A stretch of DNA of 64,000 bases from JAHEJJ01 sp965212205 (lineage in GTDB: Bacteria > Bacteroidota > Bacteroidia > Flavobacteriales > Flavobacteriaceae): contig CBDBUX010000001.1 of NCBI GenBank assembly GCA_965212205.1, forward strand, positions 124,001 through 188,000, read 5' to 3'. The translations under genes were made by a program, and so were the position numbers. Below are positions 24,659-33,727 of this stretch, one piece after another. How positions within the stretch are numbered: position 1 is the first letter of the stretch; the number at the start of each line of letters is the position of its first letter. The notes below the pieces were generated by a model. It was not told where the DNA came from. It saw only the letters and a program-made list of their open reading frames with translations, and made no database searches.

Positions 24659-26182
24659 ATGAACAAAAAAGATATAGACAAACTGTTTCAGGATAAACTG
24701 GGCGATTTCCGTGAGATACCCGATGAGAAGGTATGGAAGTCGATCGAGCAGTCTCTGGATCAACGTAAAAAATCGAGACGGATTATACCGATATGGTGGA
24801 AATTAGGAGGAGTAGCCGCTGTTCTGGCCATCTCTCTTCTAATATGGAACCCTTTTTCAGGCCCGGAAACTGGCGATTCCACTATCACAGATGTTGAGGC
24901 AGCGCCACCTGAAAATCCACAACAGAATCAGGACCAGCCGAAGGTGACTACAGGCCAGGAATCAGAATTCCCTGCAACGGAGAGCATTGTTACAGACATG
25001 GATAAAAGCCCGGATACTGAAAACAATGAAAATCCCGATGCTTCGGTTAAAGAAGAAATACAAGTCGTCTCCGGGGATAATTCAAATACCGAACGGCCTA
25101 CTATTGCCAGAACCAAAGAGGTTGGCAAAACCGAAGAGGTGGTGGTTGAAAATTCAACAACCAGTGATCTCATGGATCCTGCCGGAGAAGGCGAGCAATC
25201 GGAAAAAGAAGTTACAGAAGCCCTCCGGGACCCATTGCAGACTGAAGCTGCTCTGGAAAAAAGCAGTGGCTTGGCGGAACGGGAAGAGGAAGCAGGAATT
25301 GCAGATAAAAAAGCTGCAGATCTCCCAAATCTAACCGAGATTGCCGAACGAAATGTAGAAGAAGAATCCGAAGAAAAAGCTCAAGAAGAAGCGGGCAAGA
25401 AGTCTATTTTCGATGAGATAAATAATGAAGAAGAAGCCCTTGCAGATGTAACAGGTCCCAAATGGTCTGTAGGACCAAGCATCGCGCCGGTCTATTTCAA
25501 CTCTTTTGGTGATGGTTCGCCTATCCATTCGAATTTTGCTTCTAATTCCAAGACGGGAAATGTTAACCTTAGTTATGGGGTTGCTGTGAGTTATGATGTC
25601 TCTAAAAAGCTTAGCCTGCGTTCCGGCTTGCATAAGGTAGATTACGGTTATAATACCAACGATATAACCTTTTCCTCTTCCCTGGTTGCATCGACCAGTT
25701 CTGAGATTACCAATATAAATTACAATAGTAATTCCAGGAACCTTGTTGTTGAAAGCAGTGCATCTCGGGGGTCAACTCAGGAATTTGCTGCCAATGATAT
25801 TGTTGCACAAAGCCCCTCCAGAAATGGCAGGATGATTCAGGAGTTCGGTTATCTGGAAGTCCCTCTCGAGCTTAACTATGCCCTCTTGGATCGAAAGCTT
25901 GGTATCAATCTGGTGGGTGGATTCAGTTCGCTTTTTCTGGTTGATAATTCTGTTACTCTGGAATCTTCCGGTTCAACAACTGAAATGGGAGAAGCCAATA
26001 ATTTAAACGATTTGAATTTTAGCACCAATCTTGGATTGGGGATAAACTATAAATTAAACGATAAGATGAAGGTGCATCTCGAACCGGTATTCAAATATCA
26101 GTTGAATATGTTCTCTGAGGTGGAAGGCAATTTTCAACCTTACTCGCTTGGGGTTTATACCGGAATGAGCTTTAAATTTTAA
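24659..26182 (+). CDS. Membrane-anchored partner of the ECF sigma factor with an outer-membrane beta-barrel domain
   Basis: A 507-residue protein in three parts. Residues 1-44 are a charged cytoplasmic head (DIDKLFQDKLGDFREIPDEKVWKSIEQSLD), as in short anti-sigma proteins. Residues 45-63 are one membrane helix. Residues 68-265 form a low-complexity, highly acidic linker rich in Glu, Thr and Pro. Residues 270-507 are a beta-rich domain of the PF13568/OmpW-like outer-membrane barrel type ending in F (GMSFKF). It lies 9 bases after the sigma gene. The layout suggests one protein that joins the inner and outer membranes; the anti-sigma role is inferred from position and head. Confidence 0.75.
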   Translation: MNKKDIDKLFQDKLGDFREIPDEKVWKSIEQSLDQRKKSRRIIPIWWKLGGVAAVLAISLLIWNPFSGPETGDSTITDVEAAPPENPQQNQDQPKVTTGQESEFPATESIVTDMDKSPDTENNENPDASVKEEIQVVSGDNSNTERPTIARTKEVGKTEEVVVENSTTSDLMDPAGEGEQSEKEVTEALRDPLQTEAALEKSSGLAEREEEAGIADKKAADLPNLTEIAERNVEEESEEKAQEEAGKKSIFDEINNEEEALADVTGPKWSVGPSIAPVYFNSFGDGSPIHSNFASNSKTGNVNLSYGVAVSYDVSKKLSLRSGLHKVDYGYNTNDITFSSSLVASTSSEITNINYNSNSRNLVVESSASRGSTQEFAANDIVAQSPSRNGRMIQEFGYLEVPLELNYALLDRKLGINLVGGFSSLFLVDNSVTLESSGSTTEMGEANNLNDLNFSTNLGLGINYKLNDKMKVHLEPVFKYQLNMFSEVEGNFQPYSLGVYTGMSFKF

Positions 26183-26250
26183 GCAGAGATCAAATGCCTC
26201 TGCAACAATGTTGGTTAGATTGGTTATAGCATTAATGCGATAACTATCCG

Positions 26251-26285
26251 AACACCCCGCATCCACAAAGCGGGGTGTTTTGTAT
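26251..26285 (+). terminator. Rho-independent terminator after the sigma/barrel operon
   Basis: A 10-bp perfect stem, AACACCCCGC/GCGGGGTGTT (26251-26260 with 26270-26279), followed by T-rich sequence. It lies 69 bases after the barrel gene, between convergent genes. Confidence 0.8.
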
Positions 26286-26302
26286 TTGCTGTCCATTTTC
26301 CT

Positions 26303-27052
26303 TTAAACAGTATTTGAAGTTTTGAGCAATTCATTCAGAATCACTTTTCTCACAGATTCCCTTAATTCTGATTTCTGATTTTCCTGTAACTCCTCTGTCT
26401 TAAAAAAATGGTGAACCTTTACTTTCAAAGGTCCAGGTCTGCCGGCATAGAATCTAAAAGGGAATCTTCTTTTGTTATCGTAGAAGGTCATCGGGACGAC
26501 TGGTATGTTGTGTGCAATCGCCATTTTAAAGGCTCCATCCTTAAAGGTATCGAGTATCACACTTTCATCGGGTACACCTGCCTCGGGAAAAATACAGATA
26601 CTAAGGCCTTTACTAAGTCGCTTCTGAGCCCGCATATAAACCGCTGTCCGGCTCCGGCTGTCTTCCCGGTCGACCATTATACATACGCGTTTATAAAAAA
26701 AGCCAAAAACGGGAATTTTAACCAGTTCCTTTTTCCCGACAAATACGAAGGGGTTCCTGCTTGCCCGAAGCATCAACATGATATCGAGCATGCTGGTATG
26801 GTTCGCTACCAGCATATAGCTCTGGCCGCGTTTCATTTTTTCCTCCCGGAAGATATAGGGCGGACAGCCCATTCCATACAATATTACATTGGCCCAAATA
26901 TTTCTGGCCAGCCAGAAGAATTGACGGTATGTCTTTTCTGAAATGGTAAATGCTACCAGCAACGGGAAAAACAAGAATATAGGGAGAGCCACCAGAATAT
27001 AAAACCAAATTCGATATAAGGTTTGTCCTATTTTAAGGAGAACGGCAGGCAT
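26303..27052 (-). CDS. plsC: 1-acyl-sn-glycerol-3-phosphate acyltransferase
   Basis: This 249-residue membrane-bound enzyme adds the second acyl chain to make phosphatidic acid. It has an N-terminal membrane segment (about 15-37), the catalytic NHTSMLD (H85 to D90, HX4D) and the FPEAGVPDES motif (155-164), a common variant of FPEGTRS. It is divergent from trpS with 71 bases between. Confidence 0.92.
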   Translation of the reverse strand: MPAVLLKIGQTLYRIWFYILVALPIFLFFPLLVAFTISEKTYRQFFWLARNIWANVILYGMGCPPYIFREEKMKRGQSYMLVANHTSMLDIMLMLRASRNPFVFVGKKELVKIPVFGFFYKRVCIMVDREDSRSRTAVYMRAQKRLSKGLSICIFPEAGVPDESVILDTFKDGAFKMAIAHNIPVVPMTFYDNKRRFPFRFYAGRPGPLKVKVHHFFKTEELQENQKSELRESVRKVILNELLKTSNTV

Positions 27053-27095
27053 AAATTCAAAAGTAACAATTTTAGTAGGGTTCTGGGATTTCTTT

Positions 27096-27103
27096 TACTT
27101 TTG
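27096..27103 (+). promoter_or_regulatory. Putative -7 box of the trpS promoter
   Basis: TACTTTTG matches TAnnTTTG exactly, 20 bases before the trpS ATG. An equal box in the other direction (TACTTTTG on the minus strand, 27058-27065) lies before plsC. Clear -33 boxes are not seen for either. Confidence 0.4.
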
Positions 27104-27123
27104 TCACTCCGACAAATTTTGGT

Positions 27124-28092
27124 ATGAAAAGAATCCTCACCGGAATACAAAGTACAGGGACGCCACATTTGGGAAATATTCTGGGCGCCATTATCCCAGC
27201 CATCGATATGGCAAAAAAGAAAGAGACAGAATCATTTCTTTTTATCGCTGATATGCATTCATTGACGCAGATCAAAAATGGTAGCGACTTGCGCGATAAT
27301 ACTTATGCCACAGCAGCTGCCTGGCTTGCTTTTGGACTGGATGCCGAAAAAACGGTTTTTTACAGGCAAAGCGACGTGCCACAGGTTACAGAACTGGCCT
27401 GGTATCTAAGCTGTTTCTTTCCGTATCAACGACTTACCCTGGCACATTCTTTTAAGGATAAAGCTAATCGCCTTGAAGATGTAAATGCCGGATTGTTTAC
27501 CTATCCGATGCTGATGGCCGCTGATATACTTCTATACGACGCACAAGTTGTACCTGTGGGCAAGGATCAGCTGCAACATCTGGAAATGACCAGGGATGTT
27601 GCCGCTCGTTTTCATGCGCAAATGGGCGAGACCTTTGTACTTCCCGAAGCTCAGGTACAGGAGGAAACGCAGATCGTGCCAGGGGTAGACGGAGAAAAAA
27701 TGAGCAAGAGTAAGAACAATACGATCGATATATTTCTACCTGAAAAAAAGTTGCGCAAGCAGATCATGGGTATTGTTACCGATAGTACCCCTCTGAAAGA
27801 ACCCAAAGATCCGGATTCCGATAATGTCTTTGCCTTGTACCGTCTACTGGCTACAAATGAAGAGATCGGTACCATGCGGAAAAATTATGAGGGCGGCAAT
27901 TACGGGTACGGCCATGCCAAACAAGAACTATTCGAATTGATCCTCGATCGATTCGGGCCCATGCGGGAAACTTTCAACCATTATATCGAACATCCCGGGG
28001 AACTCAATGAAATACTGAAACAAGGTGCCACCAAAGCCCAGTTGGTTGCCGAAGATGTATTGGCCAGAGTTCGCGCGAGACTGGGATATTGA
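27124..28092 (+). CDS. trpS: Tryptophanyl-tRNA synthetase
   Basis: A 322-residue class I aminoacyl-tRNA synthetase that charges tRNA-Trp. The HIGH-type motif is TPHLGN (12-17), preceded by TGIQSTG, and the KMSKS motif is intact at 192-196 (EKMSKSKNN). Length is normal. It is monocistronic and convergent with dprA. Confidence 0.96.
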   Translation: MKRILTGIQSTGTPHLGNILGAIIPAIDMAKKKETESFLFIADMHSLTQIKNGSDLRDNTYATAAAWLAFGLDAEKTVFYRQSDVPQVTELAWYLSCFFPYQRLTLAHSFKDKANRLEDVNAGLFTYPMLMAADILLYDAQVVPVGKDQLQHLEMTRDVAARFHAQMGETFVLPEAQVQEETQIVPGVDGEKMSKSKNNTIDIFLPEKKLRKQIMGIVTDSTPLKEPKDPDSDNVFALYRLLATNEEIGTMRKNYEGGNYGYGHAKQELFELILDRFGPMRETFNHYIEHPGELNEILKQGATKAQLVAEDVLARVRARLGY

Positions 28093-28114
28093 TGCTCCTG
28101 TTGATACCCGAGCT

Positions 28115-29218
28115 TTACACGGCCTCGAATACCTTGCCGGGCAGACAACGCACCACTCCCTTCATTTCCATCTCGAGTAAGGCAGAGGATACTTTAAAAA
28201 TGGGTAAATCACAATTTACCGCAATGCTGTCGAGTTGTTGTTTGCCATCTTCAAGGAGAAATTGATAAATGGTCTTTTCCCGCTCCTTTAATTCCACAAA
28301 CAGACGTTTTTGGATCGGTCTGCTCTTTACGGGATCTAAATTCCAGTTTAACAAATAAACCAAGTCTGCGGCAGAGGTTAATAAGTGTGCTTTTTGTTGC
28401 TTTATTAAGTTATTACAACCTACACTGTAAAGATCAGTTGGCCTGCCTGGTACGGCAAATACATCGCGGTTATAGCCTGCAGCGAGGTCGGCTGTTACCA
28501 GACTTCCGCCTTTTTCCGCGGATTCCACTACTACAGTAGCCTGACTCATCCCAGCAATAATCCTGTTTCTTCTCAGAAAATTTTCACGTTCAGGCCTACT
28601 ACTACTCCAAAATTCCGAAAGAAAGCCCCCATTTTCCATTACCGGTTCCATATAAGGCGCATGTGAACGTGGATAAATTTGATTAAGACCGTGGGCGAGA
28701 CAACCGATGGTTTGTAATCCGTGCCTGATCGCTGCTCTTTGCACGCAGATATCTACCCCAAGCGCAAAGCCGCTGACAATTATTGGATTTAAAGGAGCAA
28801 CGTCCTCGATAAAACGCTCACAGAATGACCTTCCTCGTTCTGTCATGTTCCGCGTGCCTACCACCGATATGATTTTTTGCTGCTGAAGTCTTATTCTGCC
28901 CTTAGAAAAGAGCAATATCGGTCCGTCGGGGCAATGATTAAGATATTGAGGAAAATCAGTTTCCGTAAAAAGCCACATCCGGATAGCATTGCGCTTTATA
29001 AAATTGTATTCTTCCAACGCTGCATCGAGATATCGCGTATCGAACAATCCCTTCAGAGTATACGCTCCAATACCCTCTATCTTGAGCAGTGCTTTCTTTT
29101 TATCGCTAAAAACTGCTGATGGACTCCCACAATGGGCGATGAGCTTTTTGGCCGAAATATTCCCAATCTGAGGGATACTTTGCAATCTTAAAGCCGCAAT
29201 GTATTCATTATTAGACAT
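28115..29218 (-). CDS. dprA: DNA-processing protein DprA (Smf)
   Basis: A 367-residue protein that loads RecA on incoming single-stranded DNA during transformation. It has an N-terminal helix-hairpin-helix-like region, the Rossmann-like core VVGTRNMTERGR (about 118-129), SGFALGVDICVQRAAIRHGLQT and GGSLVTADLAAGYNRDVFAVPGRP, and a C-terminal winged-helix domain (about 310-365). Presence alone does not show competence. Confidence 0.92.
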   Translation of the reverse strand: MSNNEYIAALRLQSIPQIGNISAKKLIAHCGSPSAVFSDKKKALLKIEGIGAYTLKGLFDTRYLDAALEEYNFIKRNAIRMWLFTETDFPQYLNHCPDGPILLFSKGRIRLQQQKIISVVGTRNMTERGRSFCERFIEDVAPLNPIIVSGFALGVDICVQRAAIRHGLQTIGCLAHGLNQIYPRSHAPYMEPVMENGGFLSEFWSSSRPERENFLRRNRIIAGMSQATVVVESAEKGGSLVTADLAAGYNRDVFAVPGRPTDLYSVGCNNLIKQQKAHLLTSAADLVYLLNWNLDPVKSRPIQKRLFVELKEREKTIYQFLLEDGKQQLDSIAVNCDLPIFKVSSALLEMEMKGVVRCLPGKVFEAV

Positions 29219-29288
29219 TTATGACAAACCAGTGCTTTCCCTACAAATTACACAATATTTTATGTTAATAAAAAGTTATATACCATGG

Positions 29289-29319
29289 TTTGAGGGGCCA
29301 TTAATTTTTTTGATCTTTG
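29289..29319 (+). promoter_or_regulatory. Putative promoter of the SPOR-domain gene
   Basis: TTTG (29289-29292), 19 bases, then GATCTTTG (29312-29319), one mismatch to TAnnTTTG. The ATG follows after only 5 bases, so the transcript would be leaderless or nearly so. Confidence 0.35.
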
Positions 29320-29324
29320 TAAAA

Positions 29325-30272
29325 ATGGGAGCAACCGGGTACATAGAAGAACTTCTGTATCGCTATAACTGCGTGGTTGTACCCGAATTTGGTGCTTTTC
29401 TAACCCAGAACAAGCCGGCGTTTATTCATCGGGCGACAAATACCATTTCTCCGCCCACAAAACTTATTTCGTTTAACGGGCAATTATCTTCAAATGACGG
29501 GCTGCTGGTTTCATATATGGCTACTGCAGAGAGACTATCTTATGAAGAGATGTTGAAAAATGTACTGGAGGAGGCCAAGCATTGGAAACAGCAATTGCAT
29601 AAAGGCGAAAGATTGGGATTGGATAATATAGGTGAACTATGGCTTAACCGGGAAGGCAAAATTCAATTTCAACCTGCCAAGAAGGTCAATTATCTCACTT
29701 CTTCTTTCGGACTAAGCTCAATAATCACTTCATCTATAACCCGCGAAGTATTAAAGGAGGAAGTAGTGGAATTAGAAGAAAAGATTCCATTCATAATTAC
29801 TCCGGAGGAAAGAAGTAAAGGATCATACAGAGAAGTTTTAAAGTATGCCGCAATTGTTCTCCTGGCAATTTCATCAGGTATTACGGGCTTTAAGGTATAT
29901 AACGAGACGATGACTGATCAGCAAATGGTACATCAGCAGGCACAGGAAATCGTGTCGAAAAACATTCAGGAAGCCACCTTCTTTAATTCCAAACCCTTTG
30001 AATTACCAGTGCTGTCTATCGATGTCAATAAAAAGGAAGTTAGGGGGCAGCATCATATTATCGCAGGAGCGTTCAGAGTGAGGGAAAATGCTGATAAAAA
30101 GGTGCGTCAACTTAGAAATAAAGGTTACGAGGCAGAATATCTTGGGCAAAACAAGTTCGGCTTGCATCAGGTAACCTACGGCAGCTATCAGGATCCCAAA
30201 GAAGCACTCAGAAACCTAAAGCAGATTCGGCAGACCGATTCTTCTGATGCGTGGCTGCTCTCGAGAAAGTAA
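29325..30272 (+). CDS. HU-CCDC81 and SPOR domain protein
   Basis: A 315-residue membrane protein. Residues 1-120 match the HU-CCDC81 bacterial domain pair (YIEELLYRYNCVVVPEFGAFL). A membrane helix lies around 174-194 (YAAIVLLAISSGITGFKVY). The C-terminal 70 residues are a SPOR domain (HHIIAGAFRVRENADKKVRQLRNKGYEAEYL), which binds denuded septal peptidoglycan. The HU-like part would face the cytoplasm, so it may link DNA or a cytoplasmic partner to the division site. I used ATG 29325; the 42-codon extension upstream overlaps dprA and lacks family character. Confidence 0.85.
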   Translation: MGATGYIEELLYRYNCVVVPEFGAFLTQNKPAFIHRATNTISPPTKLISFNGQLSSNDGLLVSYMATAERLSYEEMLKNVLEEAKHWKQQLHKGERLGLDNIGELWLNREGKIQFQPAKKVNYLTSSFGLSSIITSSITREVLKEEVVELEEKIPFIITPEERSKGSYREVLKYAAIVLLAISSGITGFKVYNETMTDQQMVHQQAQEIVSKNIQEATFFNSKPFELPVLSIDVNKKEVRGQHHIIAGAFRVRENADKKVRQLRNKGYEAEYLGQNKFGLHQVTYGSYQDPKEALRNLKQIRQTDSSDAWLLSRK

Positions 30273-30302
30273 AAAACTCCTTTTTCTTAATCCCTTAAGC
30301 CA

Positions 30303-30310
30303 TATCTTTG
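30303..30310 (+). promoter_or_regulatory. Putative -7 box of the thioesterase gene
   Basis: TATCTTTG matches TAnnTTTG exactly and ends 14 bases before the ATG at 30325. The -33 region is not clear. Confidence 0.4.
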
Positions 30311-30324
30311 CGGAAATTTTCAAC

Positions 30325-30843
30325 ATGAAAACCAAAAGTCCGCGTGATTCCAGAACTATTATGACCGATATGGTGCTCCCGAGTGAGAGCAACCCCCTGA
30401 ACAATCTTTTTGGAGGTGAATTACTAGCCCGTATGGACAGGGCCGGGAGCATAGCCGCCCGCAGGCACAGCAGGCGGATCACCGTTACCGCCTCAGTAAA
30501 CCATGTTGCGTTTAACCGTTCCGTCCCGCTGGGTAGCGTTGTAACAGTAGAAGCGGCCATTTCGAGGGCTTTTAAGACTTCTATGGAGGTCTATATCGAT
30601 GTCTGGATGGAAGACCGTTTTAGTGGTGAGCGCAGCAAGGCCAACGAAGCTATTTATACATTTGTGGCCGTCGATGATGCTGGAATCCCCACTGTGGTAC
30701 CCGAATTAGTGCCTGAAACGGAACTGGAAAAAGAGCGTTATGCCGGAGCCTTACGCAGAAAACAACTCAGCCTTGTATTGGCAGGAAAAATGAAGCCTGC
30801 CGAAGCCACAGAACTACGTGCGCTTTTTCTGGATAATGAATAA
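30325..30843 (+). CDS. Acyl-CoA thioesterase, hotdog fold
   Basis: A 172-residue hotdog-fold thioesterase that splits acyl-CoA to fatty acid and CoA. It shows the family stretch PSESNPLNNLFGGELLARMDRAG (with the active-site N, GG and D) and the VNHVAFNRSVPLGSVVTVEA strand. I chose ATG 30325, which follows a TAnnTTTG box; the longer frame overlaps the gene before it. Confidence 0.88.
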   Translation: MKTKSPRDSRTIMTDMVLPSESNPLNNLFGGELLARMDRAGSIAARRHSRRITVTASVNHVAFNRSVPLGSVVTVEAAISRAFKTSMEVYIDVWMEDRFSGERSKANEAIYTFVAVDDAGIPTVVPELVPETELEKERYAGALRRKQLSLVLAGKMKPAEATELRALFLDNE

Positions 30844-30849
30844 TCAAAT

Positions 30850-31686
30850 CTAGAAATCGAAAGTGTCCGGATCAGGACCAAAGCGCTGGCCACGGTCGAG
30901 TTGGTCGAGAAAGGCGACATCCTCTGCATATAATTCAAAATCGAAAATATCAGCATTGCTGACGATCCGTTCCTTTTTTGATGATTTTGGAATAGTGACG
31001 ACTCCTTTCTGCAAATCCCACCGCAATACGATCTGTGCTATACTCTTCTGATACTTTTTGGCCATTTCCTTAAAAATATCCATGGCGAAGATCTTACCCT
31101 GCATCATAGGGGACCAGGCTTCATACTGTATGCCATGTTTCTTGCAATAGTCTAGTAGATCTTGTTGTACCAGATATGGGTGGAACTCCATTTGATTCAC
31201 CATGGGGACAATAGCAGCCGAAGTAAGGAGATCCTCCAGATGGTGCTGCAAAAAGTTACTTACTCCTATAGACCTAATAAGATTCTCATTATATAACCGC
31301 TCCAATGCACGCCATGTATCCTTGTACTTGCCTGCCACGGGCCAATGGATTAGGTAAAGGTCCAGATAATCGGTGCCCAAACGAGCCAAACTATCATCAA
31401 AAGCCCTTAAGGTACTATCATAACCCTGGTCGGCATTCCAGACTTTGCTTACCAGGAACACCTCCTCACGTGACACAGAAGATTCCCGGATACCCTGGCC
31501 CACACCAGTTTCATTGTTATACACAGAGGCCGTATCTACATGTCTGTAACCTTCATCAAGCGCCCATTTGACAGCATTTATTACTTCCTGCCCATCTTCC
31601 GAAAGGTAAACACCAAGTCCGAAATAAGGCATTTTTACGCCGTTGTGAAGAGTAAAAGTACCTTTGATATCTGTAATTGCGCTCAT
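30850..31686 (-). CDS. Aldo/keto reductase
   Basis: A 278-residue NADPH-dependent (beta/alpha)8 reductase. The catalytic tetrad is D51, Y56, K81 and H114 (HVDTASVYNNE, LVSKVW, LYLIHWPV). C-terminal IPKSSKKERIVSNADIFDF is the cofactor-binding loop. The substrate is unknown; similar proteins reduce methylglyoxal or 2,5-diketogluconate. It follows envC by 12 bases on the same strand. Confidence 0.9.
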   Translation of the reverse strand: MSAITDIKGTFTLHNGVKMPYFGLGVYLSEDGQEVINAVKWALDEGYRHVDTASVYNNETGVGQGIRESSVSREEVFLVSKVWNADQGYDSTLRAFDDSLARLGTDYLDLYLIHWPVAGKYKDTWRALERLYNENLIRSIGVSNFLQHHLEDLLTSAAIVPMVNQMEFHPYLVQQDLLDYCKKHGIQYEAWSPMMQGKIFAMDIFKEMAKKYQKSIAQIVLRWDLQKGVVTIPKSSKKERIVSNADIFDFELYAEDVAFLDQLDRGQRFGPDPDTFDF

Positions 31687-31698
31687 AATATTATAGAA

Positions 31699-32925
31699 TT
31701 AAAGTCGGTAAATCCATTCTTCCGGATTCAATTTGGTAGCATCCCGATAAAGATAAAACTTTAATTGGGTCAGGCCATTAAACCGATTGGTATATATTTC
31801 TCCCAATTCTTCCTTGGCCGAGACTTTATCGCCCTTTTTAACATATAGGTTCGAAAGGTTGTAATAAGTGCTGATATAATTACCATGCTTGATCTGAACG
31901 CCTTTATTCCCGCCTGGAACAGCCAGGATGGCAATCACTTCCCCATCGAAAACAGCCCGTGCTTTCGCCCCCTCATCGGTGGCAATAATGACACCATTAC
32001 TCTGGTGTTTAATCCCTGGGTAAAGCGCATCTTTATATACGCCATAGCCTTGTCTTTTCACACCCCTTTCCACTGGCCAGATGAGTTTTCCCTTATTTTG
32101 AGAAAAGTTTCTGGCCACCAGACTCGCTTCGGGGGTCATTACAAAACTGCTGCTGTTCGAAGATCCTCCGGCATCCTTATTCGCCGCAGCGATTGCACTT
32201 CTGATTAGTCTTTCGATCTGCCTATCGAGTTTTTTGGTCTCCTCGGTTTTTTTGCGGATCTCAGCGGCGTACTTGCTCTCATTTTGTCTGATCGATTTTA
32301 ATAGTTCCTTCTGAGATTTGATCTCGCGTAGCATTTGATTCTTTGCCCTCAAATTGTCGGCGATCAAAACATCTTTAGCTTTTTTCTGATCGGTCAGGTC
32401 CTGATTTAATTGTGTGAGTTCCGATGTTTTGACAGCGATTTCCTCTCCCTGCATCTTCCTGTACTGAGTGTATTGCTTCATATACTCTAACCGTTTGAGC
32501 GCCTGAAAAAAAGTTTCTGATGAGAGCAGGAACATCAATCGGTTCTGTCGAGATTTATTTTGATAAGATTTTCTGATCATCTCAGCATATTCGGTCTTCA
32601 ACACCTCCAGATCTTCGCGTAATTTGCTGATGTTTCGAATGTTGGTGTTGATCTGGCGGCTCAGTAAGTTTGCCTGCTGATTTGTCACCCTTATTAACTG
32701 TTGCCTGACATTGATCTTTTGATCCAATACTTCAAGCTGATCTAAAATTGTGCCTTTTTGTTTTTTTTCTGCAAAAAGCAAGCGGTTTATCTCATTTATT
32801 TCTTCCTGGAGACGCTCTCTTTTAGCTTCCAGTTGTTTTTGTTCATTGGTCTGGGCAAGCAAGGAAGAGCTTCCACAGCACAACAGTACGATAAGCAATA
32901 GAAGATATGAGGCTCTTATCCGCAT
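31699..32925 (-). CDS. envC: Murein hydrolase activator EnvC-like (coiled coil plus degenerate LytM domain)
   Basis: A 408-residue exported protein. It has a signal peptide (about 5-24, ending SLLAQ), a long coiled coil (about 27-245, heavy in K, E, Q and L) and a C-terminal LytM/M23 domain (about 285-405). In active LytM enzymes H-x-x-x-D and H-x-H hold zinc. Here the first motif reads HQSNGV, with no aspartate, and the last retains only one histidine (HGNYISTYYN). It should therefore activate amidases at the division site rather than cut peptidoglycan itself. It starts one base after the DUF4292 stop. Confidence 0.87.
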   Translation of the reverse strand: MRIRASYLLLLIVLLCCGSSSLLAQTNEQKQLEAKRERLQEEINEINRLLFAEKKQKGTILDQLEVLDQKINVRQQLIRVTNQQANLLSRQINTNIRNISKLREDLEVLKTEYAEMIRKSYQNKSRQNRLMFLLSSETFFQALKRLEYMKQYTQYRKMQGEEIAVKTSELTQLNQDLTDQKKAKDVLIADNLRAKNQMLREIKSQKELLKSIRQNESKYAAEIRKKTEETKKLDRQIERLIRSAIAAANKDAGGSSNSSSFVMTPEASLVARNFSQNKGKLIWPVERGVKRQGYGVYKDALYPGIKHQSNGVIIATDEGAKARAVFDGEVIAILAVPGGNKGVQIKHGNYISTYYNLSNLYVKKGDKVSAKEELGEIYTNRFNGLTQLKFYLYRDATKLNPEEWIYRL

Positions 32926-32926
32926 T

Positions 32927-33727
32927 TTATTTTACCAGTATCTCGTCGTATCCCTTAGGGATCCTATAAGGAAAATTGAGCTTTCTGTCGAATTCAATAT
33001 TTTTATAGGTAATATCTATAAAGGTACGCTGCATCGATTCTATAGCCACGATACCCACTTCGTGTGGCAGAACCCGGTTTCCATGTTTTAGATAATTCTT
33101 ATAATGAATATCAAGCAATCGTTTTTCCTCGGGTTGTGATAATTGTTGTCTGGCAAGTTTAAAATTTTCAGGTTCTACAAAGAACAGGGTTTTGAGTATT
33201 TCCGAACTTTTTTTAGGGGTCAGTTCGTAAAACTTGCCATTGGTCTGGGCATTATATTTTATCTCTTTTAAATCCAATAAGGCTTCTCCCGTAAGCAGGT
33301 TCTGGATCTTGTAGAAATCGATATCGAACCCCAGGATCTCGTTGAAATAGGAGTAGTCTCCATCAAAATATTCGTTCTGTAGTTTATTATAAAACGAAAC
33401 CCTTTCGGGTGTAATATAGGCTTTTATGACCCCAAGCGGAGCGCTTACCCAAATGGCATGGTCCTTTTTCATTCGAAAACTCACTCCTACACTCTGGGTG
33501 CTCCTGCCTTCCGAATAATCGATCCTAATTTTGCCACTGATGGTATTGAAATCTAATTTATTCTTATAGTGATTGGCGATAATGGTTTTAACCGGCATGT
33601 CTTTTACAAGACCTTCTCCAGATAAAGTTTTAGACGATTTACAGCCAAATATCAGAAATACCAGCAACGAAAGCATAGATGCCTTTGCCTTTAGCCGGCC
33701 AATATGTGCATTGGAATCAAGAGCCAT
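32927..33727 (-). CDS. DUF4292 lipoprotein
   Basis: A 266-residue lipoprotein with lipobox SLLVFLIFGC (cysteine 29 from this start; ATG 33676 would give a shorter signal). The body fits DUF4292, related to LolB/LolA-like folds that carry lipids (NTISGKIRIDYSEGRSTQSVGVSFRMKKD, WVSAPLGVIKAYITPERVSFYNKL). It overlaps the TPR gene by 11 bases. A role in lipoprotein or lipid handling at the outer membrane is plausible from fold and neighbours, but unproven. Confidence 0.75.
   Translation of the reverse strand: MALDSNAHIGRLKAKASMLSLLVFLIFGCKSSKTLSGEGLVKDMPVKTIIANHYKNKLDFNTISGKIRIDYSEGRSTQSVGVSFRMKKDHAIWVSAPLGVIKAYITPERVSFYNKLQNEYFDGDYSYFNEILGFDIDFYKIQNLLTGEALLDLKEIKYNAQTNGKFYELTPKKSSEILKTLFFVEPENFKLARQQLSQPEEKRLLDIHYKNYLKHGNRVLPHEVGIVAIESMQRTFIDITYKNIEFDRKLNFPYRIPKGYDEILVK

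Noticed and set aside
24928..25440. Frames on other strands across the acidic linker of the barrel protein
   Set aside because: They follow the biased base composition of the linker and have no start, motif or spacing of a gene.
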